DNA of 64,000 bases from Mariniblastus sp. (lineage in GTDB: Bacteria; Planctomycetota; Planctomycetia; Pirellulales; Pirellulaceae): positions 162,279 to 226,278 of the forward strand of contig JAKVBF010000003.1 of NCBI GenBank assembly GCA_022447555.1, given 5' to 3'. The position numbers and the translations under genes are program-made. Shown one piece after another: positions 1 to 9,626 of this stretch. A model generated the notes under the pieces. The model made no database searches and was not told where the DNA came from. It saw nothing but the letters and a program-made list of their open reading frames with translations. The stretch's first letter is position 1. Every line of letters begins with the position of its first letter.

Positions 1-607
1 GTGCAGCGATGGTCCTGCGGATCATGCTCATCGGCTTGACCGTTTCCACCCGCGATCCGTGGAGCTCACTCATTTCCATTTCGTATTCTTCTACCGGATC
101 GGTCGGAGTGGCAACGGCAACGGGAGCGGGGGTCCCACCTGGTTTGAGACCTTTTGCATCGATGTATTTCATGACGTCTTCTTTTAGCAGGCGTCCACCT
201 GGGCCTGTCGGCTGAATCGCATCTGCTGATATCTTATATTCGTTCAACACACGTTCTGCTGCCGGCATGATCCACTCAGTCGCTTGGGCCACTGGGTGCC
301 CTGCAACTTCAGTCGCGGCACTGCCTGAGGTGGCTGTCTGAGATGATGCGTTGTTACTACTCACGGGTTTTTCTCCAGCCTTCATCACACAAAGAACATC
401 GCCCACGTTGGCAAATTCACCGTCGGGAACTTTGATTTCTTGTAGGATCCCAGCTTCGGGTGAGGCCAATGCCTGGGACGCTTTCTCTGACTCCAGTTCA
501 ACCAAGTCTTCATCGAGCTCAACCCAATCGCCGATTTTTTTCAGCCAGGTTGCAACTTGAACTTCCTGAATGGACTCGCCGAAGGCCGGCACTTTAATTT
601 CGAACAT
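1..607 (-). CDS. sucB: 2-oxoglutarate dehydrogenase E2 (dihydrolipoamide succinyltransferase), N-terminal part, cut by window edge
   Basis: E2 moves the succinyl group from E1 to CoA through a swinging lipoyl arm. I read this frame directly. It starts with ATG at 607-605 and stays open to base 1, so about 202 residues are visible. Residues 1-80 form a biotinyl/lipoyl domain with the lipoylated lysine at about K42 (context ELESEKAS). A Ser/Ala/Thr/Val-rich linker follows. Residues from about 117 form a peripheral subunit-binding domain (MPAAERVLNEY, then GPGGRLLKEDV). A second Pro/Ala linker leads to the first residues of the catalytic domain. The catalytic HxxxD motif lies outside the window. 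It sits 132 bases downstream of sucA on the same strand, so the order sucA-sucB is the usual one. A pyruvate dehydrogenase E2 is the alternative, but the sucA neighbour favours SucB. Confidence 0.9.
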   Translation of the reverse strand, partial: MFEIKVPAFGESIQEVQVATWLKKIGDWVELDEDLVELESEKASQALASPEAGILQEIKVPDGEFANVGDVLCVMKAGEKPVSSNNASSQTATSGSAATEVAGHPVAQATEWIMPAAERVLNEYKISADAIQPTGPGGRLLKEDVMKYIDAKGLKPGGTPAPVAVATPTDPVEEYEMEMSELHGSRVETVKPMSMIRRTIAA

Positions 608-739
608 GTTAGGTTCCGTTTGAATCGTTGGATTCGTGGTGCAGTAAATAGGTTAGTCAGAGGGACGTGACGTGATAGTAAAGTCGGCAATCAAGGCCAA
701 TTCGATTGACCGATGTTGGAAAAAATACCGTCGAACTGC

Positions 740-3517
740 TTATTGCGCTTTTGCAATCTTTCTCGCCGGTGCGCCCAAAGCCGCTTTTTTCAATTCTTCC
801 TGTTCGATCAAATGGGTTTTTTTCGATCCGGTCGAGGGACTGGCTGATTCTGGCCGACTGATAACCTCAAGTGGCCATTGGTTGTCTAGCCCGAATTCGT
901 CCCATTTCACCTTCATAAAATACCAAGCCCCCATGTTACTTGGCTCCTCTTGAACCCAGTAAAGTGGTGTCCCCGGAGGATAGGTTTCCAGGATTTGTTT
1001 TATTTGAGGAACGGGTAATGGGTACAACTGTTCCAAACGTACGATTGCTATATCGTCCCGTTTGGTTTTTTCACGCTCCTGAATGAGCTCCACACCAATT
1101 TTTCCATTGCAAAGAAGGATTCGCTTTGGTTTGGCCGAACCCGGAACCAGAGAGTCGGCGATCACGCGTTGGAACGTCCCCGAATAGAACTCGCTCAAGC
1201 CGGACATCACATTGGGTTCACGTAGTAAGCTTTTGGGAGTCAGCACGATCAAGGGTTTTCGCCATTGGCGTTTGACCTGACGGCGTAGCAGGTGGAAATA
1301 CTGGGCGGCAGTGGTTGGGTTGGCGATCTGAATATTGTGTTCGGCTGCCAATGTCAGGAACCGTTCTACGCGGGCGCTGCAATGTTCGGGTCCCGCTCCT
1401 TCGAATCCGTGGGGCAACAGCATCGTTAAACCGCTCAACCGAGCCCATTTGTCTTCCGCGCTGGTAATGAATTGGTCAACAATCACCTGAGCGGCATTCC
1501 AGAAATCACCAAATTGTGCTTCCCAGCAAATGAGACTCTCGGGGGAATCTAGGCTGTAACCATATTCGAAACCGAGCACGCCGATCTCACTGAGCGGGCT
1601 GTTGAAGATATCTACCGGCGCTTGATCATCGCTAATGTGTTGCAATGGCGTGTAGGATTCACCGGTCTCATGATCGGCCAAAACGGCGTGTCGCTGACTA
1701 AACGTTCCCCGTCCGCAATCTTGTCCCGACATCCGAACGCGGTGCCCTTCAACGGCAAGGGACCCAAATGCCGCCAACTCTGCTGTCGCCCAGTCAACAG
1801 GACGTTTGCCCTCGGCAATCTCTTTCCGAATATCGAGAATGCGTTGAAGCTTTCGGCTGACGCCGAATGATGGTGGCAGTTCAGCCAATTGATTAATTAC
1901 GTAGGTTAATTTTCCCATTGGGACGCCCGTGTCGACGTTGTCATCTTCCTGTTCGGGCCCACCGTAATAACCTTCCCAGTAGCCGCCCCCAACCTGAGCG
2001 TCTGACGTGAATTTTTTGACCTTGGCAGAGTCGAATTCTTCTTGCAATTCCTTACGGCGAACATTGGCAATCTCATCGGCTTCGGCCTCGGTAATCTCCT
2101 TCATTTTTAGCATTCGTTTCAAAAACGAATCCCGAATGGTCGGACGGCTATCGATGACTTTGTACATTTCAGGCTGCGTGAATCGAGGTTCATCTGCTTC
2201 GTTGTGCCCCAGGCGTCGGTAACAGTACATGTCGATGACCGCATCACGGTGGAATTCATCTCGGAATTGCATTGCAAGACTGACCACCTGGGCCACGGCC
2301 TCAGGATCTTCTCCGTTTACATGGAAGATCGGTATCTGCAACATCTTTGCAACGTCGCTTGCGTACGTGGTGGAGCGACCGTGCTCGGGATCCGTCGTAA
2401 AACCAACCTGGTTGTTAACGATCACGTGGAGCGTTCCACCGGTTGAATAGGCGGGCAACTGGCTGAGGTTGAGTGTTTCTTGAACCACACCCTCGCCAGC
2501 GAAGGCAGCGTCTCCATGAATCAAAATCGTCATCCCGTGCTCTCGGAGATCGTCTTGGTCACGGTCTTGTTTTGCCCGACAACGGCCGATGGCCACGGGG
2601 TCAACAAATTCCAGATGGCTTGGGTTGAAGCAGAGTGAAAGATGAACTTTTTTTCCGCTGGCGGTTGTCCAGTCGCTGCTGTGTCCCATGTGATAGAGGA
2701 CGTCACCTCGACCACGATTCACTTCGGGATTTGGATCGTCAAAACTCCAAAAGATATTCTGAGCCCGCTTGTTCATGATGTTGGCCAGCACGTTCAAACG
2801 ACCTCGATGCGCCATCCCAATCACCACTTCTTCGACTCCGTGGTCTGCCGCATGTTCTAGAGCAAGATCTAATAGTGGGATTAAAGTCTCGGCACCTTCT
2901 AATGAAAAGGTTTTGGCACCAATGTATTTTTTGCGAACAAACTCTTCGAAAATTACCGCATCGGTCAAGCGAGTTAGAATTCGCATTTGGGTATCGCGAG
3001 ACAGATTGATTCTATTCTGCGAACCTTCCATCCGCGATTGCAACCAGTTGCGAACTTCGTGATCATCGATGTGCATGAACTGCACACCGATTGAACGACA
3101 ATAGGTCTGACGAAGCTGATTAACGATTTCATCTAACGTACGGAAGTTTTGACCAAAGATCGTGCGTGCGGAAAACTTTTTCTGGAAATCACTATTTAGC
3201 AATCCGTAGGATGCAGGATTCAATTCCCGATTCGTTTCGCGAGGTCGTCCAAGCGGGTCAATTTTAGCTTCGAGGTGACCGCGAACTCGAAATCCGCGGA
3301 TCAGCTGGTCCACTCGGTCCTGGAGTTGCGCCACTTGGCGACGATCCGGCTGCCCGCTACTGACGGTTCCAGGTGTGTGAGGAATGGCACTGGTGTCGGT
3401 GTCTGTCGCAGGGTCAAAGTTTTGAAAAAACTCTTGCCATTCGATGGGTAGTGATGTGGGGTCTTGCTGAAAGTCTTCGTAAAGACTGTCAACGTAAGCG
3501 CGACTGTAAACGTTCAT
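740..3517 (-). CDS. sucA: 2-oxoglutarate dehydrogenase E1 component
   Basis: This is the thiamine diphosphate-dependent E1 subunit, which decarboxylates 2-oxoglutarate and succinylates the lipoyl arm of E2 in the TCA cycle. The protein has 925 residues, the usual size for SucA. The N-terminus (SRAYVDSLYEDF) is the E2-binding arm typical of the family. The substrate region GMAHRGRLNVL and the TPP/metal region GDAAFAGEGVVQETLNLS are clear, followed by NNQVGFTT. The transketolase pyrimidine-binding half (FGSLAVEGHRVRMSGQDCGRGTF) and the C-terminal region (LCNGKIGVEL) are complete, so no domain is missing. The next gene downstream is sucB. The E3 subunit gene, lpdA, is not adjacent but lies near 61.1 kb. 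The start ATG at 3517 leaves a 495-base divergent spacer towards the DUF1559 gene. Confidence 0.97.
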   Translation of the reverse strand: MNVYSRAYVDSLYEDFQQDPTSLPIEWQEFFQNFDPATDTDTSAIPHTPGTVSSGQPDRRQVAQLQDRVDQLIRGFRVRGHLEAKIDPLGRPRETNRELNPASYGLLNSDFQKKFSARTIFGQNFRTLDEIVNQLRQTYCRSIGVQFMHIDDHEVRNWLQSRMEGSQNRINLSRDTQMRILTRLTDAVIFEEFVRKKYIGAKTFSLEGAETLIPLLDLALEHAADHGVEEVVIGMAHRGRLNVLANIMNKRAQNIFWSFDDPNPEVNRGRGDVLYHMGHSSDWTTASGKKVHLSLCFNPSHLEFVDPVAIGRCRAKQDRDQDDLREHGMTILIHGDAAFAGEGVVQETLNLSQLPAYSTGGTLHVIVNNQVGFTTDPEHGRSTTYASDVAKMLQIPIFHVNGEDPEAVAQVVSLAMQFRDEFHRDAVIDMYCYRRLGHNEADEPRFTQPEMYKVIDSRPTIRDSFLKRMLKMKEITEAEADEIANVRRKELQEEFDSAKVKKFTSDAQVGGGYWEGYYGGPEQEDDNVDTGVPMGKLTYVINQLAELPPSFGVSRKLQRILDIRKEIAEGKRPVDWATAELAAFGSLAVEGHRVRMSGQDCGRGTFSQRHAVLADHETGESYTPLQHISDDQAPVDIFNSPLSEIGVLGFEYGYSLDSPESLICWEAQFGDFWNAAQVIVDQFITSAEDKWARLSGLTMLLPHGFEGAGPEHCSARVERFLTLAAEHNIQIANPTTAAQYFHLLRRQVKRQWRKPLIVLTPKSLLREPNVMSGLSEFYSGTFQRVIADSLVPGSAKPKRILLCNGKIGVELIQEREKTKRDDIAIVRLEQLYPLPVPQIKQILETYPPGTPLYWVQEEPSNMGAWYFMKVKWDEFGLDNQWPLEVISRPESASPSTGSKKTHLIEQEELKKAALGAPARKIAKAQ

Positions 3518-4012
3518 TGAATATTTGAGCCAGTGTCTGAAATGACGAGCATTTTTCCATAAAATGGGTCATAGATACGAACTGCTACCAGTTCGCCATG
3601 TCGAGGTCGCAGAAGGACTGAATTGATTTAAAACAACGATGGGAAAGCCCTATGTTGCTATCGCTTAACCTTATCGAATTCTATCAAGGGTTCCTATCCG
3701 GTAACCCGAAATAAACCCGAAAATTTAAAGGTGAATTGAGAGGTTATCCGGTTCGTAGGGAGACTCACAAACCGTCCACAAAAGAGCCGTCCGCCGAGTG
3801 CTGGACAAAACAGCTGGGCCGGTATGGAGGGGGGCCGGTTGATAGGGCGCGATTACCGGAGGTTTGACAGGCCTTGCGAAGTGACCGGGGTCAAAACTTC
3901 GTTACCCGTTGAACTAGATCTGCCCTTAAAACCGAACCAAAAACGCCAATTCTTGTGGTTTGAGAACTTCGTTTGCCTTGCACCAGGGGGCGCGCCAGAA
4001 GAAAATTAACAC
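3518..4012. other. Divergent intergenic region between sucA and a DUF1559 gene
   Basis: This 495-base region separates two divergently transcribed genes and should hold both promoters. I recognise no gene in it. The only structure I can support is an inverted repeat at 3877-3901, listed separately. Confidence 0.6.
3877..3901 (+). repeat. Two-part inverted repeat in the leader of the DUF1559 gene
   Basis: CGAAGT (3877-3882) pairs with ACTTCG (3896-3901). Inside it GACC (3883-3886) pairs with GGTC (3889-3892). The result is a ten-pair hairpin with a three-base AAA bulge and a tight loop. No T-run follows, so it is not a classical terminator. It could be a 5' leader structure or a protein-binding site about 110 bases before the start codon. 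Confidence 0.45.
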
Positions 4013-5038
4013 ATGAAGAAATTTCATGCCGAAAAAAAGCTCGGATACACACTTGTAGAATTGCTCGTCGTGATCGCGATCATAGGGATTTTGATCGGGA
4101 TGCTGTTGCCGGCCATGCAGATGGTACGCGAGGCTGCCCGTCGAACGGAATGTGGCAATCACTTGCGGCAAATGGCGATTGGCGTCCATCATTTCGAGTC
4201 GGCTTTGCAGGAGTTTCCAACCAGTTTTGATACGGCTGCAGCCGCAACGGTACGGGGTTCTTGGTCGATCCATGGAAAAATACTGCCGTTGATGGAACAG
4301 GGAAACGCTGCCAATTTGATCGATTTAACTTTGGATTGGCATGACCAAGTGGATTCTGGAGTGCCGCCGCTTGGGGTGCCCGTCTACACTTGTCCGAGCG
4401 ATGCGGCTGCCGGTCTCCGATACAAGAATCAGTCCCCTTATGTCCACTCAACAAGCTACGGCTTCAATCTAGGCAGCTGGTTTCTCTTTGATCCCGTAAC
4501 GGGGGAAACCGGAGATGGCGCATTTCGCGTCTCGGAGGGAACTCGAATGGCAACCATCGTCGACGGTACAAGTAACACCTTGATGGCTTCCGAAGTACGA
4601 TCATTTACAAGTTACCTACGCAACGATACGAACATTAGTTCGCAAATCCCATTGACAGCCAATCATTTTCAATCGGTAGCGCCGACCAGTGTTGAGCTCA
4701 AATTGGGAAACAGCAAATCTGAAAACAGCGGACATACGGTTTGGTGCGACGGAAGGGTTCACCACACCGGATTCACTACCGTGTTCAGGCCAAATACTCA
4801 GGTTTTGTACACCCATGACGGTGTGACCTATGATATTGATTACAATTCTCAGCAAGAGGGACGTGACCTGAATCGACCTACCTACGCGGCCGTCACAGCT
4901 CGCAGTTTTCACCCAGTCGGCGTGAATATAGCTCGGATGGATGGCTCGGTTGCGTTCATTGCTGAGTCAATCGATCTTTCGATTTGGCGAGCTTTGGGGA
5001 CTGCTGACGGCCGGGAAATCAATACAATACTTCCGTAA
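4013..5038 (+). CDS. DUF1559 family prepilin-like protein
   Basis: The 341-residue product has a type III (prepilin) signal. A short basic leader ends at Gly, followed by YTLVELLVVIAIIGILIGMLLP, so a prepilin peptidase would cut before the tyrosine and leave a pilin-type hydrophobic helix. The rest matches the DUF1559 (SBP_bac_10-like) architecture of planctomycetes: a Cys-containing central region (YTCPSDAAA) and a C-terminal domain containing the short ARMDGSV element. These proteins are expanded into large paralogous sets in planctomycetes. They are thought to be surface or pseudopilus components, but no individual function is established. A second copy lies at 11048-11983 on the other strand. 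The neighbours give no clue to its role. The Shine-Dalgarno sequence is weak. Confidence 0.88.
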   Translation: MKKFHAEKKLGYTLVELLVVIAIIGILIGMLLPAMQMVREAARRTECGNHLRQMAIGVHHFESALQEFPTSFDTAAAATVRGSWSIHGKILPLMEQGNAANLIDLTLDWHDQVDSGVPPLGVPVYTCPSDAAAGLRYKNQSPYVHSTSYGFNLGSWFLFDPVTGETGDGAFRVSEGTRMATIVDGTSNTLMASEVRSFTSYLRNDTNISSQIPLTANHFQSVAPTSVELKLGNSKSENSGHTVWCDGRVHHTGFTTVFRPNTQVLYTHDGVTYDIDYNSQQEGRDLNRPTYAAVTARSFHPVGVNIARMDGSVAFIAESIDLSIWRALGTADGREINTILP

Positions 5039-5161
5039 ATTCGATTTCTCACTGATCCTGAGGGCTAGGCACCGCAATCATCTGCCGAATTGCTGTCGGG
5101 GATGTACAATGTTGAGAGCACCTGAATTTTTCGGGGTTAATAAAATTTGGAGTAGATATTC

Positions 5162-6040
5162 ATGCCCATCGTTGTTGCCTGTCCTAAATGCAAAGCCAAA
5201 TACAATTTGCCGGATCATTTGCTTGGCAAGCCGGTTCAATGCAAAGCGTGCGATGCACGGTTTCAAGTAGGGCAGCCCAAAAAGGCATTGGCTACTCGGG
5301 GTAAAGCTGGGGCGGTGGTTGCCAGTTCACTGAGTCCCCAGCAACAAGCGGAAATGAACAGATTGGGGGTTCAAGGGCCTCTCAAGTCTCGGCCGGATCT
5401 TTTTGCAGGCGGCCCTATTTCTCCGGCCGATCCGTTGGCCAACCATGTGATCGAGGATCCGGGCTTTAGTGAGGACGTTGCAAATTCAGTAGACGACGAG
5501 GCAGCACAGCCAGGCGAGGATAATGAATTTGCCGCGATGTTTGATAACCCAGCCATTTCGCAGCCTAAGGAAACCAAATCAAAGGTCGATCCGCTGGCAC
5601 AGTATTTAACCGATGATTATGAAGAAGATTTGGGATCTTCCATTAAGGTTAGAAAGCGGCCTAGCCATGAGACACTGTGGATTAAAATGTCGCTGGTGCT
5701 TCCCGTGTTTGTACTCGGTTTCGTATTGTCTTTTTTTACGAGAGAAGTTTCGATCGCCGTTTTGGGTGGTGGTTGCGTCATTCTCGCGATCGTGCAGTTG
5801 TGGCTGTTAGTCTACGGTGCCCGCCTCGTCTCTAAAAATACGGGGAATACCGGTTTAGCGGTTCTGGCCTTTATCTTTTTGCCTTATCAGTTGTATTGCT
5901 CAATCGTTTATTGGAGTAAGCCTCATCCAATGAAGTGGTTTGTTTTGGCTTTTTGCTCCTTCTTCGTGGTCAGTGGCATCGCGACCGGTCTAGTAATAGC
6001 TGCCTTGACGCTAAATTTGCCGGGACTCTTTGAGGCCTAA
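5162..6040 (+). CDS. MJ0042-type zinc-ribbon membrane protein
   Basis: The 292-residue protein begins with a small zinc ribbon of the MJ0042 type: CPKCKAKYNLP near residues 7-17 and CKACDARFQV near residues 27-36, giving two CxxC pairs. A long acidic, low-complexity linker follows (about residues 40-165). The C-terminal third is hydrophobic with about four transmembrane helices (roughly 175-290). The topology suggests a cytoplasmic zinc-binding head tethered to the inner membrane. Such proteins are common in planctomycetes and I know no assigned function. It follows the DUF1559 gene by 123 bases on the same strand and is convergent with the glycosyltransferase at 6230. Confidence 0.75.
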   Translation: MPIVVACPKCKAKYNLPDHLLGKPVQCKACDARFQVGQPKKALATRGKAGAVVASSLSPQQQAEMNRLGVQGPLKSRPDLFAGGPISPADPLANHVIEDPGFSEDVANSVDDEAAQPGEDNEFAAMFDNPAISQPKETKSKVDPLAQYLTDDYEEDLGSSIKVRKRPSHETLWIKMSLVLPVFVLGFVLSFFTREVSIAVLGGGCVILAIVQLWLLVYGARLVSKNTGNTGLAVLAFIFLPYQLYCSIVYWSKPHPMKWFVLAFCSFFVVSGIATGLVIAALTLNLPGLFEA

Positions 6041-6229
6041 TACTTTTGGTTGAGCAGCCAACACAGGGCATTTGCTACGTCGCGGTGAAAAAGGGTAGAT
6101 GGTATCTGATCCGTGGAATTCTCTCCAGCTTCTGGGGAACCAGTGTGTCGGCTGCATTCGATTGAAGAGAGCCTCCGATGGCTGGTTTAAAGACCAAATT
6201 GTATCGCGGATCAAACCATACTGTTGGTC

Positions 6230-7495
6230 CTAGAGCGAGACTTCTGACTGAACTTGCTCTGGTTCTGTCGCAATCCAAGGGCGGTAGCGGACCATTTTGA
6301 CGCTCGATTTACCCTTTAGTTGATAGGTGATCTGTCTCCATTGGATTTGACGGGTCAATGCGGCGCGAAAGCATGAGACGCAATAAATGAATTGAGCCAC
6401 GGGTGTCAGCACCATGAATCGGAACACCCGTTTCAGGGAAAGACGCTGAAGCGTTTCCCCTCGCATGCTGATGCACTGGGCGACTGCATTTCGGACAACG
6501 AAATAGGAAATACTGGTTAAGACAATCCCGCTCAAAACACCACCGCCAATGACCAGAGCCGATGTCCAGTCTTGGCTGAACAGTGACGTGATGAACACGC
6601 CTAGGGCAGTCAGTAACAATCCAAATGTGATGATGGCGTGAAACACGGTGTTGATGAAGGTTGTTTCGTAGATTCGAGACCAAGTCAGCATTCGAGAGAC
6701 ATAGCGATTCACATAGTTAAAAGTACAGCGATCTCGGTTAACCATGATCAACGAGGGAGAGAAGTAGATGGACAGGCCGAGCGGCTGTAGTGCTCGGCGA
6801 ATGGGGCCGTCATCAACGATGGACTTCCTCCATACCTTTTGTAGTTTCGCGCGACGCACATCTTCCATTCGCATCGCAAAAGAGCCGGCCCACGGATTAC
6901 TGAGTATGGCAGTCGGTACCAAGGAGCCGGCGTTCCACAAACTTCGGAGTACGGAGCCGGCCGATGGTGTTTCTGGTTCGTACCACTGATTGCCGGTGAC
7001 TACCCCAATCTTCTTGTCCGCTAATGGAGCAATTAAGTCTCCCAACCAACTGGAATGGGGTGTCACGTCCGCATCAATCAGTACGAGGAATCTCGAATCG
7101 TTATTGACTTGGTTCAAACCTTGCAAAAGCGAGCTGCATTTAAGACCGCAAGTTTTTAAAGGCTTTCGCATCTCTTGGATTCGAAATCGATTGTTGATGT
7201 CAAATTCACTTTTGATTTGATGGACAAGACTCCACGCCGCATCACTCTTGTCGTCAATAATTAAATGCACTTCGTAATTGTCGTAATCCTGATCGAGTAG
7301 TTGGATCAAGGTTTCTTTCAATCCTGGATCACAACCTCGAATCGATAGCATCACCGAGGCCAGGCCCATGTCGCCTCCGGCGGGTTGCTTGGGGACATGC
7401 AACGCCATCTTGGTACGAAAGTAACAAGCGATGACCAAGTGAGAGAGCGAGGCCCCAACAACAAGGGTGGCGGTGATTGCTGCGTAAATAGACAT
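6230..7495 (-). CDS. Membrane glycosyltransferase, family 2 fold (GT21/HpnI-like)
   Basis: The 421-residue protein has an N-terminal membrane anchor (about 5-25), a cytoplasmic GT-A domain and several C-terminal transmembrane segments (about 275-400). Family features visible are the nucleotide-sugar region SIRGCDP near 51, the metal-binding DAD at 141-143 (LVLIDADVTPH), a DD pair in IVDDGPIRRAL, and an aromatic/Arg element NRYVSRMLTWSR where processive and GT21 enzymes carry a QxxRW motif. The layout resembles ceramide glucosyltransferase and the hopanoid enzyme HpnI, so a lipid acceptor is possible. It is the last gene of a minus-strand glycan block and lies 157 bases downstream of the GT8 gene. 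The donor and acceptor cannot be read from sequence. Confidence 0.8.
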   Translation of the reverse strand: MSIYAAITATLVVGASLSHLVIACYFRTKMALHVPKQPAGGDMGLASVMLSIRGCDPGLKETLIQLLDQDYDNYEVHLIIDDKSDAAWSLVHQIKSEFDINNRFRIQEMRKPLKTCGLKCSSLLQGLNQVNNDSRFLVLIDADVTPHSSWLGDLIAPLADKKIGVVTGNQWYEPETPSAGSVLRSLWNAGSLVPTAILSNPWAGSFAMRMEDVRRAKLQKVWRKSIVDDGPIRRALQPLGLSIYFSPSLIMVNRDRCTFNYVNRYVSRMLTWSRIYETTFINTVFHAIITFGLLLTALGVFITSLFSQDWTSALVIGGGVLSGIVLTSISYFVVRNAVAQCISMRGETLQRLSLKRVFRFMVLTPVAQFIYCVSCFRAALTRQIQWRQITYQLKGKSSVKMVRYRPWIATEPEQVQSEVSL

Positions 7496-7652
7496 GGAAA
7501 ACTGAAAGTGTTGCGGTGGGTAAAAGGTGGAGGAATCAATGGAAGCCGATGACCGGTCTCTTAATCATCGGTAAAATAATTGAGTGATCTTCCCTTATTG
7601 TAAATGGACGCTTGAAAGTTTGGGTAAGAAACAGGCAGGGAGTCGGCAATTT

Positions 7653-9626
7653 CTATTTTGGATAGAGCAAGCGGGCCAATAAACGAGCGAACCGGTGTAT
7701 ATCCACCCAGAACTCACGGGTGGAAAAGCTGCTTGAGGATGGTTGTAGACCGTCTTGTTTTAAGACCCACGTGCTGGTGCAACCCGAGATGAGATGCCGT
7801 CCCCCGCCAAGCTGCTGGTTTTTACGAGCTTCGATTCCTGTGACGTAGCATTCTCGCCGACCTTGCTTTGCGTGTGAGTAATCATGTTCTTGATGAATCG
7901 CGCGGACACTTTGGGTTAGATTCACGACCGGGATATTCTGGACTTTAGCCGAATGCACCATCCAGTTATCCCAATTGCCGCGTCCGACCGCAAAATCAGG
8001 TACTTGAGTAAATAGCCCGCGAGTGAAGACGAAATATTCTTTGCATACGACGGCCGCGGGAACGCCTTGTTCGTCGCATTTTTTCGAAAGGTGTTCGACA
8101 GCGGAGCGATTTTCGAAATCAATCAGCTCCTCGATCAAAATGTCGGTTCGGCGACCGATGCCGATATATTCTTGCAAACGATCCTGAGAGGCTAGTTTCT
8201 CGAAAGTAGTGACTAACTCATCTAAGTAAATAACATCGCAATTGCTGTACATTAAAAGCGGTGTGTCACTGTTTTGATTTGCAATTTTAAATGCGGAGCC
8301 TATGAGTGGGGTACCCAGTTCATTGGTTGCAAGACCCGGTATATGTCGCACGCCCAGTTTGTCAGCCATCTCGGCAACTCCTGGATCATCGCCCAAGAGT
8401 AAAACTTCGAGGACGGGTTCTAGGCTTTTCCAGCTGCGTATTGCATTCTCTTGAATCAGCCCGGTTCGACCCTCAAATGCTTTTGGAATTGCAAATAGCG
8501 TAACCAGAGGTTGAGTTTCGAGACTGGGCCGGGCTGATCTCTTAGCGGGGAGAGTCAATTTTGGGGGGGAGTTGTTTCGGGATCCCAAGGCGACGACTTT
8601 TCGTGTGGTTGTAGTCGACGTTTTAATGACGTTGAGAGCTAGGCGATTCCAGCTGTCTGCCAGTTTGAAGGTCGGCCGCGCGGGACGCCAGCCTTGCCAG
8701 GCTGTTTTATCCAGTTGAGCAAAAAACAACTCGCGACGTGGATGGCGATTGTGATAATGCCACGGTTTCCATTCGGTTGTGTAATGAATGATGGCAGGAT
8801 TATCACGTGCCTCAATAAACTCTTGGTAATCGATAGGGCTGTGTGTTTCATTAGGGAATTCAAAGAAGTGAGCGCCCTGATTCCACCTCGCGGGGATCGG
8901 TTGCCATTGTCCGGCGAACACAACGTTCAGTGCATATTGATCCCAGCACCAAATGTGTTTGCGGTTATCCTTAAGGCACTGGAGTAATTTTTCTTCGATG
9001 GATTCACGACGCCAACGTTCAATATTTAGTACCATCACGCCGCTATTAAAATAGGGGTCGGCGCCGTTCAAGTTCAGCTCCCGCCAGTTTCCAATTGGGG
9101 CCAATGCTGCCATGTACGGGCTTGATCTTCGGAAGTTGCATTCAGCCTGGCGCACGTCAATATGCGGGCAGGCAATGTCTGGAACCGCCAAGCAATAGTG
9201 GTCTCCAATTTCCATTTCCCAGAGTTTTGAAAGATCATCTTGAATCAATAGATCGGAATCCAGATAGATCACTCGGTCGATCGAAGCGGGTAGTAGTTTG
9301 CCCGCGAGCAAACGAAAATAAGCGGTGCGGGTGATGTGGTGCGAAGTCATTAAACCGTCGACCACTGCTGGATCAGGGCGGAGCACACTCAGCTGGATGG
9401 GGTAATGAGCCAAAGACTCTTTGATCATTTGCCAGCTGTTAGCCTGAATTCCCCCGTCCAAAACAATGGCCTGCAAAGAGTTACCAGGTCTCAAATGTTC
9501 TGCAGCGGATTGTAGAGTGACCGTCAGCGATCGTGCGTAGTGATCATCGGCAGCGCACAGCACCACGGGCTCGGACAGAAGAGCCGATGTTAGTGGATTT
9601 CGTTGATAGGTCGTTTTCTGGATCAA
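7653..9626 (-). CDS. Two-domain glycosyltransferase: N-terminal GT8 plus C-terminal nucleotide-sugar-transferase-like domain
   Basis: The 657-residue protein opens with a clear family 8 retaining galactosyl/glucosyltransferase domain (about 18-300). It has the donor site VLCAADDHYARSL, HHITRTAYFRLLAG, and the metal-binding DSD at 123-125 in YLDSDLLIQDD, followed by NSGVMVLN and WCWDQYALN. After a linker (about 325-365) a second domain of about 290 residues starts at LVTLFAIPKAF. It carries its own GT-A-like features (LLMYSNCDVIYLDEL, GRGNWDNWMV) and is probably another transferase. The start codon overlaps the stop of the upstream gene by 4 bases (ATGA), indicating translational coupling. Acting with its neighbour in one glycan pathway is inference. 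Fusion of GT8 with this C-terminal domain is not an arrangement I can name. Confidence 0.82.
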   Translation of the reverse strand: MIQKTTYQRNPLTSALLSEPVVLCAADDHYARSLTVTLQSAAEHLRPGNSLQAIVLDGGIQANSWQMIKESLAHYPIQLSVLRPDPAVVDGLMTSHHITRTAYFRLLAGKLLPASIDRVIYLDSDLLIQDDLSKLWEMEIGDHYCLAVPDIACPHIDVRQAECNFRRSSPYMAALAPIGNWRELNLNGADPYFNSGVMVLNIERWRRESIEEKLLQCLKDNRKHIWCWDQYALNVVFAGQWQPIPARWNQGAHFFEFPNETHSPIDYQEFIEARDNPAIIHYTTEWKPWHYHNRHPRRELFFAQLDKTAWQGWRPARPTFKLADSWNRLALNVIKTSTTTTRKVVALGSRNNSPPKLTLPAKRSARPSLETQPLVTLFAIPKAFEGRTGLIQENAIRSWKSLEPVLEVLLLGDDPGVAEMADKLGVRHIPGLATNELGTPLIGSAFKIANQNSDTPLLMYSNCDVIYLDELVTTFEKLASQDRLQEYIGIGRRTDILIEELIDFENRSAVEHLSKKCDEQGVPAAVVCKEYFVFTRGLFTQVPDFAVGRGNWDNWMVHSAKVQNIPVVNLTQSVRAIHQEHDYSHAKQGRRECYVTGIEARKNQQLGGGRHLISGCTSTWVLKQDGLQPSSSSFSTREFWVDIHRFARLLARLLYPK

